Made by a program: the position numbers and the translations under genes. Under the pieces are notes generated by a model. The model was not told the DNA's origin. It did no database searches and was given only the letters and a program-made list of their open reading frames with translations. A DNA stretch of 34,743 nt from JANLSO01 sp031362405 (GTDB taxonomy: Bacteria; Actinomycetota; Thermoleophilia; Miltoncostaeales; Miltoncostaeaceae), in the NCBI GenBank assembly GCA_031362405.1, contig JANLSO010000097.1, positions 1-34,743 of the forward strand, read 5' to 3'. Position 1 is the first letter of the stretch. Every line of letters begins with the position of its first letter. Positions 7,439-17,234 of the stretch are shown piece by piece.

Positions 7439-9727
7439 CTACGCGCCGTCGCCCACTCGCGAGCGGGAAGCGGTGAGCGCGCGGACGCGCGACAGAGCGA
7501 TATCCGCTGTGTGGTGCCACGTGTGGTGGGTGTGCATGCGGACCGATGCCGCGGCGCCAATGGCGGCGGCGGACTCTCGGTCCTCGTAGGCGCGACGCAT
7601 CGCGGCAGCGAGATCGTCTACCTCGATCTCGACCAGTCGCGGGAAGTCGGTCAGACGGTGTCCGCCGATATCCATCTCACCGAGCTGCGCCTCATGAGCC
7701 GGCACGAAAAGGGCCGTCTTCGCCGTGGCGTAGTCGCGGCAGGCTCCGAGATCGGGGACGATCGCCGGCAGACCGCAGGCCATCGCCTCGGCGATCGTCA
7801 GCCCGTAGCCCTCGCCGCGATAGGGATGCACGAGGCAGTCGCACGCGGCGTAGAGCCGGGGAAGGTCGTCCTCCGGCAGGGTGCCGGTGAAGTGGGCGAC
7901 CCGTCCGGCCCGCGGGTTCTGGGCGAGCCGGGTCATCCGCGCGAGACCATCCTGGGAGGCGTACGGCCCGCCCGAGCCGAAGTCTTTGACGACGAGGGTG
8001 ACGTCATCGCCGCGGTCGAACGCGCGCTCGTAGGCGTCGAACAGGATGTCGACGCCCTTTCGCCACAGAAGCCCACCGACGAAAAGGAATCGAAACCCCG
8101 GGGCGAGGTCACCGAGATCGAGGGGGGTCCGCCCGGGGCGAAAGCGCTCGGGGTCGATCCCGAGCGGGACGACATGCACACGGGCGGGGTCCATCCCGGA
8201 GCCGACCATGTGGTCGCGCACCCAATGAGTGGCCGCCCAGGCTTCGTCGATCACCCCGTCGTGAGCACGCACCCAGCTCTCGGGAACCGGTCCGAACTCC
8301 CAGTGCAGGAACTGCACCAGCCGGCCGGCCGCGCCGGGGTCAAAGCACGGCGGGTACGCATGGCGGATGGTCACGTCGACTCGCGGCAGCAGACCGGAGA
8401 CGATCTCCCCGAGCTCCCGCATCGCGGGGTCGGCCGTGTCGAGTTTTGCGCCCTCGGTTTCGAGCAGACCCAGCTCGATGGTGCCATCGGCGAGGATCGC
8501 CCGCGCCAGCTCGCGGTTCACCGCCGACAGCGAGTGAGCACCGAAGATCGACCCGGTGATGAGAACGCACGTGCGGTTGGCGCGAACCTGGCGCACGCCG
8601 GCGAGGCTTCCGCGCGGTTCGACGGTGGCCAGGCGCGCAAGGGCCGCCCCGGCGATCGCCACGTGGTCGAACTGCTGGGCCGCGGCGAGGGCGGCCACTC
8701 CGCGGGCACGTCGGCCGTCGACGTCACGGTGCGCATCGCAAAGGGCGCGGGCGAGGTCGTCGACATCCGGCTCGGCCCAACGGGCGCCATCGGGCACCGG
8801 CGACTCGCGGCGAGAGGCCTCATCAACCTCGACAAGGTGGTATCCAACCGGCCAGCCAACGATGGCGTCGATGAAATCGGCCGGGCCGGAATGGTCAACG
8901 GCGATCACGGCACGGCCCGCGGCCATCGCCTCGGCGGCGGGGCGACAAAACCCCTCTCCACGGCTGGCGGCGACATAGACGTCGCAGGCCGCGTAGAGCC
9001 CGGCAAGGCCACGGTCGTCGAGCAGATCGGCGACGAGGACGATATCGGGGGTGCGTTCGGGGTCGATCCCGCGCGCGACGAAGTGGGCCACGATCTCGGC
9101 CTCGATGGCGGCATACGACAGGCCACGCGTCGACCACGTCTTGAGGACCAGCGTGACGTCGTCATCCGGCGTAAATGCGGCGACCCACGCATCGAGCAGG
9201 GCATCCCACCCTTTGCGACGCGACCAGTCAAAGCTCGAGAGGAAGACGGTCCCGTGGGTTCCGTCGATCGTCAGCGGCGTGGCGACGCCGGGGGCAAGCC
9301 GGGCGAGTTCGATCGCTTCGGGCACGACCCAGATCCGCTCCCGCTCGAGCCCCGCGGCAACGAACGCCTCCGCGTTGTGTCGGCACGGTACCCACAGCTC
9401 ATCCATCTGGGCGGCTCGCGCGGCCCAATCGTCGGGAATGCGGTCGAGTTCCCAGGCGGTGTGCCCGACCCGAACGCGACCCTCGGCGTAGGGATCGAAA
9501 AGGCGCGCCAGGGTACGCTGCAGATGCACATCGGCCGGCACCCGAGGGGTCTCGACCAGGTCGGCGATCATCTCGCGCTCGGCGTGCGTGACGGCCTCAC
9601 GCCAGTGCCAGATCAGATGCTCGACCCGCGGGGCCGACTGGTGGGCGACGAGGCCCCGCACGAAGGCGCGGCCACCCGAGGCAAAACCGGACGGGTCGGT
9701 CAGCGGACCGCGCCAGACGATGTTCAT
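7439..9727 (-). CDS. Double-domain GT4-like glycosyltransferase (both domains intact)
   Basis: The 762-residue protein carries two GT-B (GT4-type) glycosyltransferase units, roughly residues 1-370 and 385-755. Both keep the nucleotide-sugar-binding E-x7-E motif: E258/E266 in RGEGFCRPAAEAMAAG and E639/E647 in RGEGYGLTIAEAMACG. Both units also show the FDWSRRKGWD or GGLLWRKGVD loop. Unit two contains GAHSLSAVNRELAR and LHWEFGPVPESW, features shared with the next two genes. The start at 9727 overlaps the upstream stop as ATGA. It is the last gene of the four-gene operon. It probably adds two sugars, or extends a glycan, on a surface or flagellar acceptor; the acceptor is not shown by sequence. 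Confidence 0.87.
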   Translation of the reverse strand: MNIVWRGPLTDPSGFASGGRAFVRGLVAHQSAPRVEHLIWHWREAVTHAEREMIADLVETPRVPADVHLQRTLARLFDPYAEGRVRVGHTAWELDRIPDDWAARAAQMDELWVPCRHNAEAFVAAGLERERIWVVPEAIELARLAPGVATPLTIDGTHGTVFLSSFDWSRRKGWDALLDAWVAAFTPDDDVTLVLKTWSTRGLSYAAIEAEIVAHFVARGIDPERTPDIVLVADLLDDRGLAGLYAACDVYVAASRGEGFCRPAAEAMAAGRAVIAVDHSGPADFIDAIVGWPVGYHLVEVDEASRRESPVPDGARWAEPDVDDLARALCDAHRDVDGRRARGVAALAAAQQFDHVAIAGAALARLATVEPRGSLAGVRQVRANRTCVLITGSIFGAHSLSAVNRELARAILADGTIELGLLETEGAKLDTADPAMRELGEIVSGLLPRVDVTIRHAYPPCFDPGAAGRLVQFLHWEFGPVPESWVRAHDGVIDEAWAATHWVRDHMVGSGMDPARVHVVPLGIDPERFRPGRTPLDLGDLAPGFRFLFVGGLLWRKGVDILFDAYERAFDRGDDVTLVVKDFGSGGPYASQDGLARMTRLAQNPRAGRVAHFTGTLPEDDLPRLYAACDCLVHPYRGEGYGLTIAEAMACGLPAIVPDLGACRDYATAKTALFVPAHEAQLGEMDIGGHRLTDFPRLVEIEVDDLAAAMRRAYEDRESAAAIGAAASVRMHTHHTWHHTADIALSRVRALTASRSRVGDGA

Positions 9728-11802
9728 GCGGCCTCGCGTCGGCCGTGGGTGTCGAGCTCGTCGACGACGGCGTGGATGCGCTGAGCGGCAGCCTCGGCGG
9801 TGCGCCGCCACGAGTGGTTGGCGGCAACGTCATCCGCAGCCCGGGCGCCGATCTCGCGCCCATACCCAGGGTCGGCGGCGGCCGCCCGCAATGCGGCGGC
9901 CAGATCGTCGGGGGCGATCTCGTGGTACACCGGCGGCCCCGCCAGCAAACGACCATCCATGTCGGTGAGCGTGGGCATCTCCTGCCGCGCGGCGGGCACG
10001 AGCATGGCCGTTTCGGGGCCCATGAAGTCGCGGGCGGCACCGGTCTCGGGGGCAATCACGAGACGACCCGAGGCCATCGCCTCGATCATCGTCAGCCCGA
10101 ACGCCTCGGCGCGGTAGGGGTGCACCAGGCAATCGCACGCGGTGTACAACCCCGGAAGGTCGGCCTCCCCGATCGAGCCGGTCAACCGAACGACCCGGGG
10201 GGCGGAGGTGTCGGCGGCCAGGCGATCGGCCCACGCGCTGACCTCATCCGCCGGATACGGGCCGCCGGGCCCGAAGTCTTTGACCACCAGCGTGACGTCG
10301 TCGGCGCGCGTGAATGCCTGCTCATAGGCGTGCAACAGGAGATCGACACCCTTTCGACGGGCGAGACCGCCGATGAAAAGGAACCGATAGCCGGGCGCGG
10401 TCCTTCCGAAGTCAGCGGGCCGGGCACCAGGAAAGAACCGGGTCGCATCGACGCCCAGCGGCACGATCGCCACCCGTTCGGGGGCGATCCCGGCATCGAC
10501 GAAGCCCTGGCGCACGTAGCTCGACGACACCCAGATCTCGTCGATGGCAAGGGCGGCGGCGTGGACCCAGTCAACCGGCGGCGGGCCGAACTCCCAATAG
10601 AGCATCTGGACGCTGCGTCGCGCACGAGGGCGGTCGAACGGCGCGGGGTGCAGCGTGCGCACAACGACGTCGGGGACCTCCGGCGCAGGACGCGCAAGCA
10701 ACTCGACCAGAAGCGGATCATCAACGTTGATGACCGGCGGCTCGGGATCGCGCAGGAAGAGATCGATGTCGTCGCGCGCGGCCAGTGCGCGGGCAAGCTC
10801 GCGGGTGACGCCGCCCAGCGAGTGGGCTCCACGGACGCCGCCTTCCAGCACCACGCTCGGGCGCTCCGCACGTCGGGCCGCGCGTCGGGGACGCACCACC
10901 AGACTCCGCAGCCGAGCCTCGACCGACTCCGCGACGTGGGCGAGGTCGCGGTACGCCAGTGCCTGCCGGGCACGTGACCCGTGTGCCAGGGCGTCGAGAG
11001 GGCGTACGTGAACCGCCCGAAGCGCCGCGGCCGCATCGGCGCCCGGTGTGATCACCGGCACTCCGAGCAGCCCGGCGTGAAGGGAGATCTCGTCGTCCGA
11101 GCCGGCGACAACGGTGCGGCTGGCGCGAATCAGGGCGGCGCGGCGCGGCGCATCCGGAACGGTTTCGAGAACGACGACATCCGGGGTGTCGGGGATGCCC
11201 TCGAGCGCCGCACCGGCGCGTTCGGCCAGCGCCGCGTCGTTGATCGCGGGCGCAACGACCAGGGTGACGTCGTCGGTGGCAGCAAACGTCCGGCACCATA
11301 GGGCCAGCAACGGGCCGACGGCGTCCTCAGACACCTGGGCGAAGACAATGGTGCCGTGCGCGCCGGGAACCACCAACGGATCGATGTCGGTCGCGAGATC
11401 GGTCACCGGATCGGGGCAGACCCACACTCGCTTCTCGGGCACCCCCATCGCGACGAGCACATCGCGATCGGCCTCGGTGCGGGCCCAGATATCGTCGAGC
11501 AGCCCGAAACCGGCAAGCTCAGCGACCGACGCGAGCCGCCCCGCGGGCAGCCGTATGGCGCACGGCGCGGTGCCGCGCGCCGCCGCGAGCGGCCCCACCG
11601 CGAGATCGACGACCTGGACATCGGCCGCGACGACGCGGGCCGCACGGGCCGCGAGCCACGTCCGCCGGCCGGCGTCGATCTCCCGGATATCGACGGTTCC
11701 CCGATGGTCTGCGGTAACGGTCACGCCCCGAGCATCGAGTGCACGCACAAGCGCATAGGTCGCCGGGTCGTCGAACGCGCCGCTCCATCGCACGTGGGTC
11801 AT
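9724..11802 (-). CDS. Double-domain GT4-like glycosyltransferase, N-terminal unit degenerate
   Basis: This 692-residue paralogue of its neighbours has a C-terminal GT4 unit (about residues 315-680) with GAHSLGGVTRELAR, LYWEFGPPPVDW, GGLARRKGVD and an intact E566-x7-E574 (EAFGLTMIE). The N-terminal unit (1-300) keeps the fold pattern (RVWVCPDPV, ATDDVTLVV) but where E-x7-E is expected it reads GSDDEISLHAGLLGVP, so both glutamates are gone. The N-terminal half may act only structurally or in binding the acceptor. Start and stop both overlap neighbours as ATGA, indicating translational coupling across the operon. Confidence 0.86.
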   Translation of the reverse strand: MTHVRWSGAFDDPATYALVRALDARGVTVTADHRGTVDIREIDAGRRTWLAARAARVVAADVQVVDLAVGPLAAARGTAPCAIRLPAGRLASVAELAGFGLLDDIWARTEADRDVLVAMGVPEKRVWVCPDPVTDLATDIDPLVVPGAHGTIVFAQVSEDAVGPLLALWCRTFAATDDVTLVVAPAINDAALAERAGAALEGIPDTPDVVVLETVPDAPRRAALIRASRTVVAGSDDEISLHAGLLGVPVITPGADAAAALRAVHVRPLDALAHGSRARQALAYRDLAHVAESVEARLRSLVVRPRRAARRAERPSVVLEGGVRGAHSLGGVTRELARALAARDDIDLFLRDPEPPVINVDDPLLVELLARPAPEVPDVVVRTLHPAPFDRPRARRSVQMLYWEFGPPPVDWVHAAALAIDEIWVSSSYVRQGFVDAGIAPERVAIVPLGVDATRFFPGARPADFGRTAPGYRFLFIGGLARRKGVDLLLHAYEQAFTRADDVTLVVKDFGPGGPYPADEVSAWADRLAADTSAPRVVRLTGSIGEADLPGLYTACDCLVHPYRAEAFGLTMIEAMASGRLVIAPETGAARDFMGPETAMLVPAARQEMPTLTDMDGRLLAGPPVYHEIAPDDLAAALRAAAADPGYGREIGARAADDVAANHSWRRTAEAAAQRIHAVVDELDTHGRREAA

Positions 11803-14039
11803 GCGGCCTGCGACATGCGCCCATCGAGCCCCGAGGTGATCGCGCGCAGGCGGCGCACCATGATCTCGGCGGCGCGGTCCCAGGTGTGGTGCTCGCGGAC
11901 GAACTTTGAGGCGGCGCCACCGACGACCGCGGCGGCCCCGTGATTCTCATAGGCCCAGCGCATCACCTGCGCCATCGCCGCGACATCGACCTCATGGACG
12001 ACCGGTGGCCGGCTGACGCGGTAGCCGGCCATCAGCTCGACGTCGAGCTCGACCCGCCGGGCGGGCACCAGCAGCGCGGTCTCGCAGTTCATGAACGCCC
12101 GCGCCGCACCGATGTCGGGGGCGATCACCGGCTTTGCGCACGCCATCGCCTCGACCATCGTCAGGCCATAGGCCTCGGCGCGATACGGATGCACCAGGCA
12201 GTCACACGCGGCATAGAGACCGGGGATTTCGTCTTCGGTCATCGTGCCGGTCAGCCGCAGAACCCGGGGCGCCGACGAGTCGGCGGCCAGCTCGTCGACG
12301 AGGCGATCGGTCCCGTCTGACAGGTAAGGCCCACCGGGGCCGAAGTCCTTCATCACGAGGGTCACGTCATCGGTACGCGTAAACGCCGACCGGTAGGCCT
12401 CGACGAGGAGATCGACGCCCTTGCGCCATGCGAGGCCACCAAGAAACAAGAAACGGTAGCCCGGGGCCGCGGCGCCCAGCTCCATCGGACGGACCTTCGG
12501 ATGAAAGGCGCGCGGGTCGACGCCGGCGGGCACGACGTGAACACGCTCGGGGTCGGCGCCGGCGGCGATCCATCCATCGCGTACGTACGGGGTGAGAACC
12601 CAGGTCTCGTCGATACGGCCGTTGAGGGCCTCAATCCACTCGGTCGGGGCGCCACCGAACTCCCAGTTGAGGATCGACACCAGGCGTCGGGCGCCCGATG
12701 GCGACAGGTCGGCAGGGTGGCCATGGCGCACCTCGACATCAGCGCTTCCGGCCCGCGGCGAACAGCTCCACACCAGCGATCGGGCACTGGGAGCGACCGG
12801 GGCGCTGAGGTCGAGCTGCACGCCTTCAGCGTTGTGCAGGGCCAGGTCGAGTGCGCCCGAGGCCAGCAGAGAACGGGCAAAGCCCCGGTTGACTCCCGCG
12901 AGCGAATGCCCGCCGAACATCGAACCGGCAAGCACCACGCGCGGACGCGCGGGCCGCGTTGGACCGACCGTCCGTGATGCCAGATCGGCGAGCCGCAGCA
13001 GCATGGCGCCGCCGACGGCGCGGTGGTCGTGGAACTCCGATGTTCGTCGCGCCAACTCACCGCGCAGGTCGCGCTCGGCCGGATCGGCCACTGCCGCCCG
13101 CAAGGCGGTGGCGAGGGCCATGGGGTCGCTCTCACAAATCCGTGAACCCGGCTCGTCGAGCGGCCCTGGGGGCACGAACCGTTGTGTCACGGGCCAACCA
13201 CTGATCGCCGCGAGCCCCGGGCCGACAACCGCTCGGCCGGCGGCAAGAGCCTCCCGTGCCGGCCGTCGCAAAATCCCTCCCCGACCGGGATCGACCACGA
13301 CATCGCTTGCCGCGATGAGCCCCGCCCGACCGGCGGCGTCAAGGGGATCGGCGAGTAACACCATGTCGGCCAGGCGCTCGGCGGCCGTGCCCAATCGCAC
13401 CAGTCGCGACATGACCTCGGTACCGGCCTGGGACGCGGAGAAGACCTCGCCGGCCGGCGCCCATGTGGATATCACCAAGGTGACGGCATTGCTCGGCCCG
13501 AATGCCTGCGCCCATGCCGCCAGCAGCGCATCCCATCCCCCCGCGGTCGACCATTCGAGCATCGCCAGAACCACAGAGCCGCGCGTGCCCGGGATATCCG
13601 TGCGTTCCGCATTCACCGCGGCGGTGAGGTCGATGGGCTCGGGGATGAACCACACCTTCGACCGATCAAGGCCGCACGACACCGCACGGGCGGCGATCCG
13701 TGAGTCGGTGACCCACACCTCGTCCATGGCCCGTAGCCGACGGATGGCATCGATCGGCAGCCCGTCGAGCTGACCGCTGATCAGCGCCACGCGCACCCGG
13801 CCGGAGACCTCGGGGTCGGCCCGGCGCGCGTCGACGACCTGCACATGCACGTCGGGCGGCGTGGCTGCCGCCGACCAGGTATCGGGGTCGAAGGCGTCAC
13901 CGTCAACGAGCGGGCCGCCCGGGTCGAGCGGTTCCATCTCCAACCGGCAGCCGGCGGTGGCGAACGCGTCGCGCGTGGCGCGGGTGAGTGCCGCCTGGTC
14001 GGTCGGGCCGACGTCGATCCCGCGCAGTGCAACCCTCAT
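11799..14039 (-). CDS. Double-domain GT4-like glycosyltransferase, N-terminal unit partly degenerate
   Basis: The 746-residue protein is another two-unit GT-B enzyme. The C-terminal unit (about 365-735) has GGHSLAGVNRGFAR, LNWEFGGAPTEW, GGLAWRKGVD and an intact E622-x7-E630 (EAYGLTMVE). The N-terminal unit aligns with that of the 7439-9727 protein (RGGILRRPAREALAAG against RGEGFCRPAAEAMAAG), but the first glutamate is replaced by glycine, so donor binding there is doubtful. It is coupled to both neighbours by ATGA overlaps. Together with the two genes above it forms a tandem paralogue set probably born by duplication. Confidence 0.86.
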   Translation of the reverse strand: MRVALRGIDVGPTDQAALTRATRDAFATAGCRLEMEPLDPGGPLVDGDAFDPDTWSAAATPPDVHVQVVDARRADPEVSGRVRVALISGQLDGLPIDAIRRLRAMDEVWVTDSRIAARAVSCGLDRSKVWFIPEPIDLTAAVNAERTDIPGTRGSVVLAMLEWSTAGGWDALLAAWAQAFGPSNAVTLVISTWAPAGEVFSASQAGTEVMSRLVRLGTAAERLADMVLLADPLDAAGRAGLIAASDVVVDPGRGGILRRPAREALAAGRAVVGPGLAAISGWPVTQRFVPPGPLDEPGSRICESDPMALATALRAAVADPAERDLRGELARRTSEFHDHRAVGGAMLLRLADLASRTVGPTRPARPRVVLAGSMFGGHSLAGVNRGFARSLLASGALDLALHNAEGVQLDLSAPVAPSARSLVWSCSPRAGSADVEVRHGHPADLSPSGARRLVSILNWEFGGAPTEWIEALNGRIDETWVLTPYVRDGWIAAGADPERVHVVPAGVDPRAFHPKVRPMELGAAAPGYRFLFLGGLAWRKGVDLLVEAYRSAFTRTDDVTLVMKDFGPGGPYLSDGTDRLVDELAADSSAPRVLRLTGTMTEDEIPGLYAACDCLVHPYRAEAYGLTMVEAMACAKPVIAPDIGAARAFMNCETALLVPARRVELDVELMAGYRVSRPPVVHEVDVAAMAQVMRWAYENHGAAAVVGGAASKFVREHHTWDRAAEIMVRRLRAITSGLDGRMSQAA

Positions 14040-16381
14040 GCGGCCACCCTCAGCGTCGCCGCACGACCGACGTGAAGGCCGTCGAGGCGGCGATCAATGA
14101 CGCGCGCGACCGCTTCGGCACCGGCAAAGTCGGTTGCGGCCGACACCGTGAAGAGCGCTCCACGGCGAGCCGCGAACGGATCGTCGGCGAGCTCGCGCAT
14201 CCGCTGTCGTAGCGAGGCGATCGACACTTCGAGACCGTGCAGCCCATTCGGTTCGGCGACATCGCCGCCACGTCGCCACGGGATCTTCGGCCGCGCAGCA
14301 AGCTCGACGGCCAGCCCACCGCGGGAGTCGACGAGGTGGCCGTGGTGGCCGTCGGCGCACGCGATGATCGGCACGCCGCTGGCCAGGGCCCGCATTACGC
14401 CGTTCCCGAACGCGTCGAGGCGCGGAACGCTGACCACGGCATCGGCCTCGCGGTATGCGGTCGCCAGCGTGGGAAGCGACGGGCCGGCGGCCACGAGATC
14501 AATGTCAGGAGTGTCGGCCGGGTCGCGGCCCATCGCGGCGAGCACGCCGAGCACGTCACTCTCGATCTGCGCGCTGTCCGTACCTTCCGCGACCAGCCGC
14601 AGTTTCACCGGTTCATCGGCCCCGAACTCGTCGACGAAGGCGCGCAGCGCAAGGTCGCATCCCCCACCCCACCCGGGCCGGCAAACGCACAGGAACGTGA
14701 TCGGCGTGCCCTCGGTGGCGCGCTCGAGCGGGCGGAAAAGGTGTGTGTCGAGCGGCTCGGGCACGACCGCCACCCGGGCCGGGTCAAGGCCATCGGCCAC
14801 GAGTGCATCGCGGTGCATCCGCGATGCCACCCAGAGCTCGCGGGCAGCGCGCAGCGCGGTCGTCCACGACGAGGGCCATTCGGCCGCGTACGTCCAGGGC
14901 CGACCGACGACCAGACCACCGACGGCCATGGTGAGGCGATCCCACTCGGCGCCACCGTCACGGCCGAGGGGCGGGCCGCTGGCGATCCACACCTCGGGAA
15001 GGAAGTCCTGCGGGCCGATCGCACCGAGCGGCGCGGGCGGGTCGGCGTCTTCGGCGTCGCTCGCGACACAACGCACCGGTCGACCCGACGACGCCACCGA
15101 CGCAATCAGTGCGCGGCCGGTCGCGGCCGCGGGGCTCGGGCCCACAGCGGGGCCCCAGAAGCCGATGCCATCCGGCCGCTCCGCCATCGGCCCGAGGACG
15201 AAGTCGAGCGCGTCGGCGATGCCGATGGGTTCGGAATCGATGCTGACGAGCGGGTACTGCTGGCCGTGAGCCGCCCCGAGCGCGATCACCGCCCGGGTGT
15301 CGGGCGCGAGGGCGTCGGGCACCCCCGCGCCGGGGCCCACAATCGCGACCAGATCGGCACCGGGCGCCCCCCACGCCGCCGGTCCGCCGGGTACGAGGTG
15401 GTGGAGCACGCGCGCAGGTCCGCGTGAGAGATACAGGCGGTTGACGGCCGCAAGCGTCTTCAGGTCGTGGCCAATGCCGGGCACGCACGGGCGCATCGGG
15501 TTCTCGAGCACGGCCGGCCGCATTCCGTGAGCGGCGAGATCGGCCATCGCGGCGCGACCCGCCGTGGCCTCGGGGGAAGCGTCGAGCAGCGGCCCACGCC
15601 AGATGAGACCGGGTGGGGCCAGATCGGAGAGGCCATCCTCGGCGAGCAGCCGGTCGAGATCGGGCTCGCAGCCACCCCACCGCCGACGAAAGAGTGCGCC
15701 GTTGAGATGATCGCTGTCGAGCCGACCGGGGCTGGCGCTCTCGAGATGAGTGATGACGCTGTCACCGCAGTAGCGCGCCACGAGCCCCAAGGAAGCCAGG
15801 CGCATACAGAGGTCGGTGTCTTCGTAGCCGTTGCGGTAGCCCTCGTCGAAGCCGCGGAGTTCGAGAAACCGCTCGCGACGGATCGCCATACAGGCACCCG
15901 TGACGACGGTGAGGTCACGCGTGCGGGTGACCACCGGGTGATCGCCGGGGGCGTAGCGGTGGATGTGCACCAACACGCAGCCGGGCATCACGGCCATCCC
16001 GGCGTGCTGGACGCGGCCGGTCGGATAGAGCAGGCGCGAACCGGCGACCCCGACCCGGTCGTCGGCGACGGCGGCGAGAAGCGGTTCGAGCCAGCCCTCG
16101 TGAACCTCGGTGTCGTTGTTGAGAAAGATCACGATCGGGCCGGTGGCCGCGCGGGCTCCCTGATTGCAACCGGCGGCAAAGCCGAGATTCGTCTCGTTAC
16201 GGATCACCGTCAGGCGGTCGCTCCACGCATCCAGAAGCTGCGGAGTCTCATCGGTGCAGGCGTTGTCGACCATCACCAGCTCGATGCCATCGAGACCCAC
16301 GCGTTCGAGCGCGTTCAGGCAGCCCTCGGTGAGGTCGGCGCGCTGGTAGAGCGGGATGACGACGGAGGCAATGGGGCGCAT
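14036..16381 (-). CDS. Bifunctional glycosyltransferase: GT2 domain plus degenerate GT-B domain
   Basis: First gene of the four-gene glycosyltransferase operon; 781 residues from the ATG at 16381. The N-terminal GT2 domain (about 1-240) shows IASVVIPLYQRADL, VDNACTDET, the metal-binding NND at 88-90 (FLNNDTEV) and the ED pair at 187-188 (NGYEDTDLCMR), as in rhamnosyl- and galactofuranosyl-transferase-like enzymes. The C-terminal half resembles GT4 (RVAVVPEPLDTHLF, later RLDAFGNGVMRALASGVP), but the E-x7-E glutamates are not retained. Upstream in-frame starts exist (GTG at 16405, ATG at 16393), but both fall inside the promoter-like site at 16390-16417. The ATG at 16381 gives a normal GT2 N-terminus and a nearly leaderless message. 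The stop overlaps the next gene as ATGA. Confidence 0.88.
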   Translation of the reverse strand: MRPIASVVIPLYQRADLTEGCLNALERVGLDGIELVMVDNACTDETPQLLDAWSDRLTVIRNETNLGFAAGCNQGARAATGPIVIFLNNDTEVHEGWLEPLLAAVADDRVGVAGSRLLYPTGRVQHAGMAVMPGCVLVHIHRYAPGDHPVVTRTRDLTVVTGACMAIRRERFLELRGFDEGYRNGYEDTDLCMRLASLGLVARYCGDSVITHLESASPGRLDSDHLNGALFRRRWGGCEPDLDRLLAEDGLSDLAPPGLIWRGPLLDASPEATAGRAAMADLAAHGMRPAVLENPMRPCVPGIGHDLKTLAAVNRLYLSRGPARVLHHLVPGGPAAWGAPGADLVAIVGPGAGVPDALAPDTRAVIALGAAHGQQYPLVSIDSEPIGIADALDFVLGPMAERPDGIGFWGPAVGPSPAAATGRALIASVASSGRPVRCVASDAEDADPPAPLGAIGPQDFLPEVWIASGPPLGRDGGAEWDRLTMAVGGLVVGRPWTYAAEWPSSWTTALRAARELWVASRMHRDALVADGLDPARVAVVPEPLDTHLFRPLERATEGTPITFLCVCRPGWGGGCDLALRAFVDEFGADEPVKLRLVAEGTDSAQIESDVLGVLAAMGRDPADTPDIDLVAAGPSLPTLATAYREADAVVSVPRLDAFGNGVMRALASGVPIIACADGHHGHLVDSRGGLAVELAARPKIPWRRGGDVAEPNGLHGLEVSIASLRQRMRELADDPFAARRGALFTVSAATDFAGAEAVARVIDRRLDGLHVGRAATLRVAA

Positions 16382-16389
16382 GTCTGCGT

Positions 16390-16417
16390 CCATCGGTATC
16401 CGCACCCGTCACTTGAG
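16390..16417 (-). promoter_or_regulatory. Sigma-28-like promoter for the glycosyltransferase operon
   Basis: The minus strand reads CTCAAG, 14 nt, ACCGATGG, with the same spacing as the other five sites. The predicted start, about 7 nt after the -10, falls within a few bases of the ATG at 16381. The transcript would be leaderless or nearly so. Confidence 0.6.
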
Positions 16418-16491
16418 GCGCGAACGCGGGGTATCGCGTCAGGTCTATCCCAGATATGAAGGTATGTGACGAACCCCGAAAGGACCTGACC

Positions 16492-17202
16492 GTGCCGGCT
16501 CTCGATTTCTCTGACTTACGCGCGATGTTCATCAACTGCACGCTCAAACGCTCACCCGAGCCGTCGAACACCGACGCGCTGATGCAGAACTCCGTCGCGA
16601 TCATGCGTGCGCATGGTGTGCGCATCGATGAGGTCCGGGCCGTCGACCATGAGATCGCCCCCGGTGTGCAGATCGACATGACTCAGCACGGATTCGACCG
16701 CGACGACTGGCCCGCGATCCAGACCCGCGTGATGGACGCCGACATCCTCATCCTGGGGACGCCCATCTGGCTGGGTGAGAAAAGCAGCGTCTGCAACCAC
16801 GTGATCGAGCGTCTCTACGGGTTCTCCGGCGAGGTCAACGCCCACGACCAGTGGGCCTACTACGGCCGCGTCGGCGGCTGCGTCGTCACCGGCAACGAGG
16901 ACGGCATCAAGCACGTGGCCATGAACGTGCTCTATTCGCTCCAGCACCTGGGGTACACGATCCCCCCACAGGCCGACTGCGGCTGGATCGGTGAGGCCGG
17001 CCCCGGCCCGAGCTACGCCGATCCGGGAAGCGGCGGCCCCGACAACGACTTCACCCGACGCAACACCACGTTCATGACCTGGAATCTCCTGCACATGGCG
17101 GCGCTTCTGAAGCGCTCGGGAGGAATCCCCGCGCACGGCAACCAGGTCGGCGTGTGGAAATCCGGCGACCACTCCGACCACCCGAACCCGGAATATCGGT
17201 AG
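16492..17202 (+). CDS. Flavodoxin-fold NAD(P)H-dependent FMN reductase-like protein
   Basis: The 236-residue product has a flavodoxin-like fold: an opening beta strand and phosphate loop (AMFINCTLKRSPEPSNTDALM), the second flavin loop GTPIWLGEKSSVCNHVIERL and a third segment VVTGNEDGIKHVAMNVLYSLQHLGYT. These match the NAD(P)H-dependent FMN reductase family; it probably reduces a small molecule or quinone in the cytoplasm. GTG at 16492 is chosen because AAAGGA lies 7 nt upstream; an ATG at 16456 has no ribosome-binding site. It is transcribed away from the glycosyltransferase operon and has no obvious link to it. Confidence 0.8.
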   Translation: MPALDFSDLRAMFINCTLKRSPEPSNTDALMQNSVAIMRAHGVRIDEVRAVDHEIAPGVQIDMTQHGFDRDDWPAIQTRVMDADILILGTPIWLGEKSSVCNHVIERLYGFSGEVNAHDQWAYYGRVGGCVVTGNEDGIKHVAMNVLYSLQHLGYTIPPQADCGWIGEAGPGPSYADPGSGGPDNDFTRRNTTFMTWNLLHMAALLKRSGGIPAHGNQVGVWKSGDHSDHPNPEYR

Positions 17203-17234
17203 TCCGTAGCGGGTGGTGTGTGTATGGTATCTGT

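Noticed and set aside
7421..7447. Possible hairpin ACGGCGC/GCGCCGT at the end of the last glycosyltransferase gene
   Set aside because: The stem runs across the stop codon with a long loop and no T-run; too weak to call a terminator.
7376..9784. 802-residue plus-strand open frame opposite the double glycosyltransferase
   Set aside because: It mirrors a well-supported gene, has no recognisable domain and a composition rich in Arg, Gly, Asp and Val, as expected from antisense reading of GC-rich codons.
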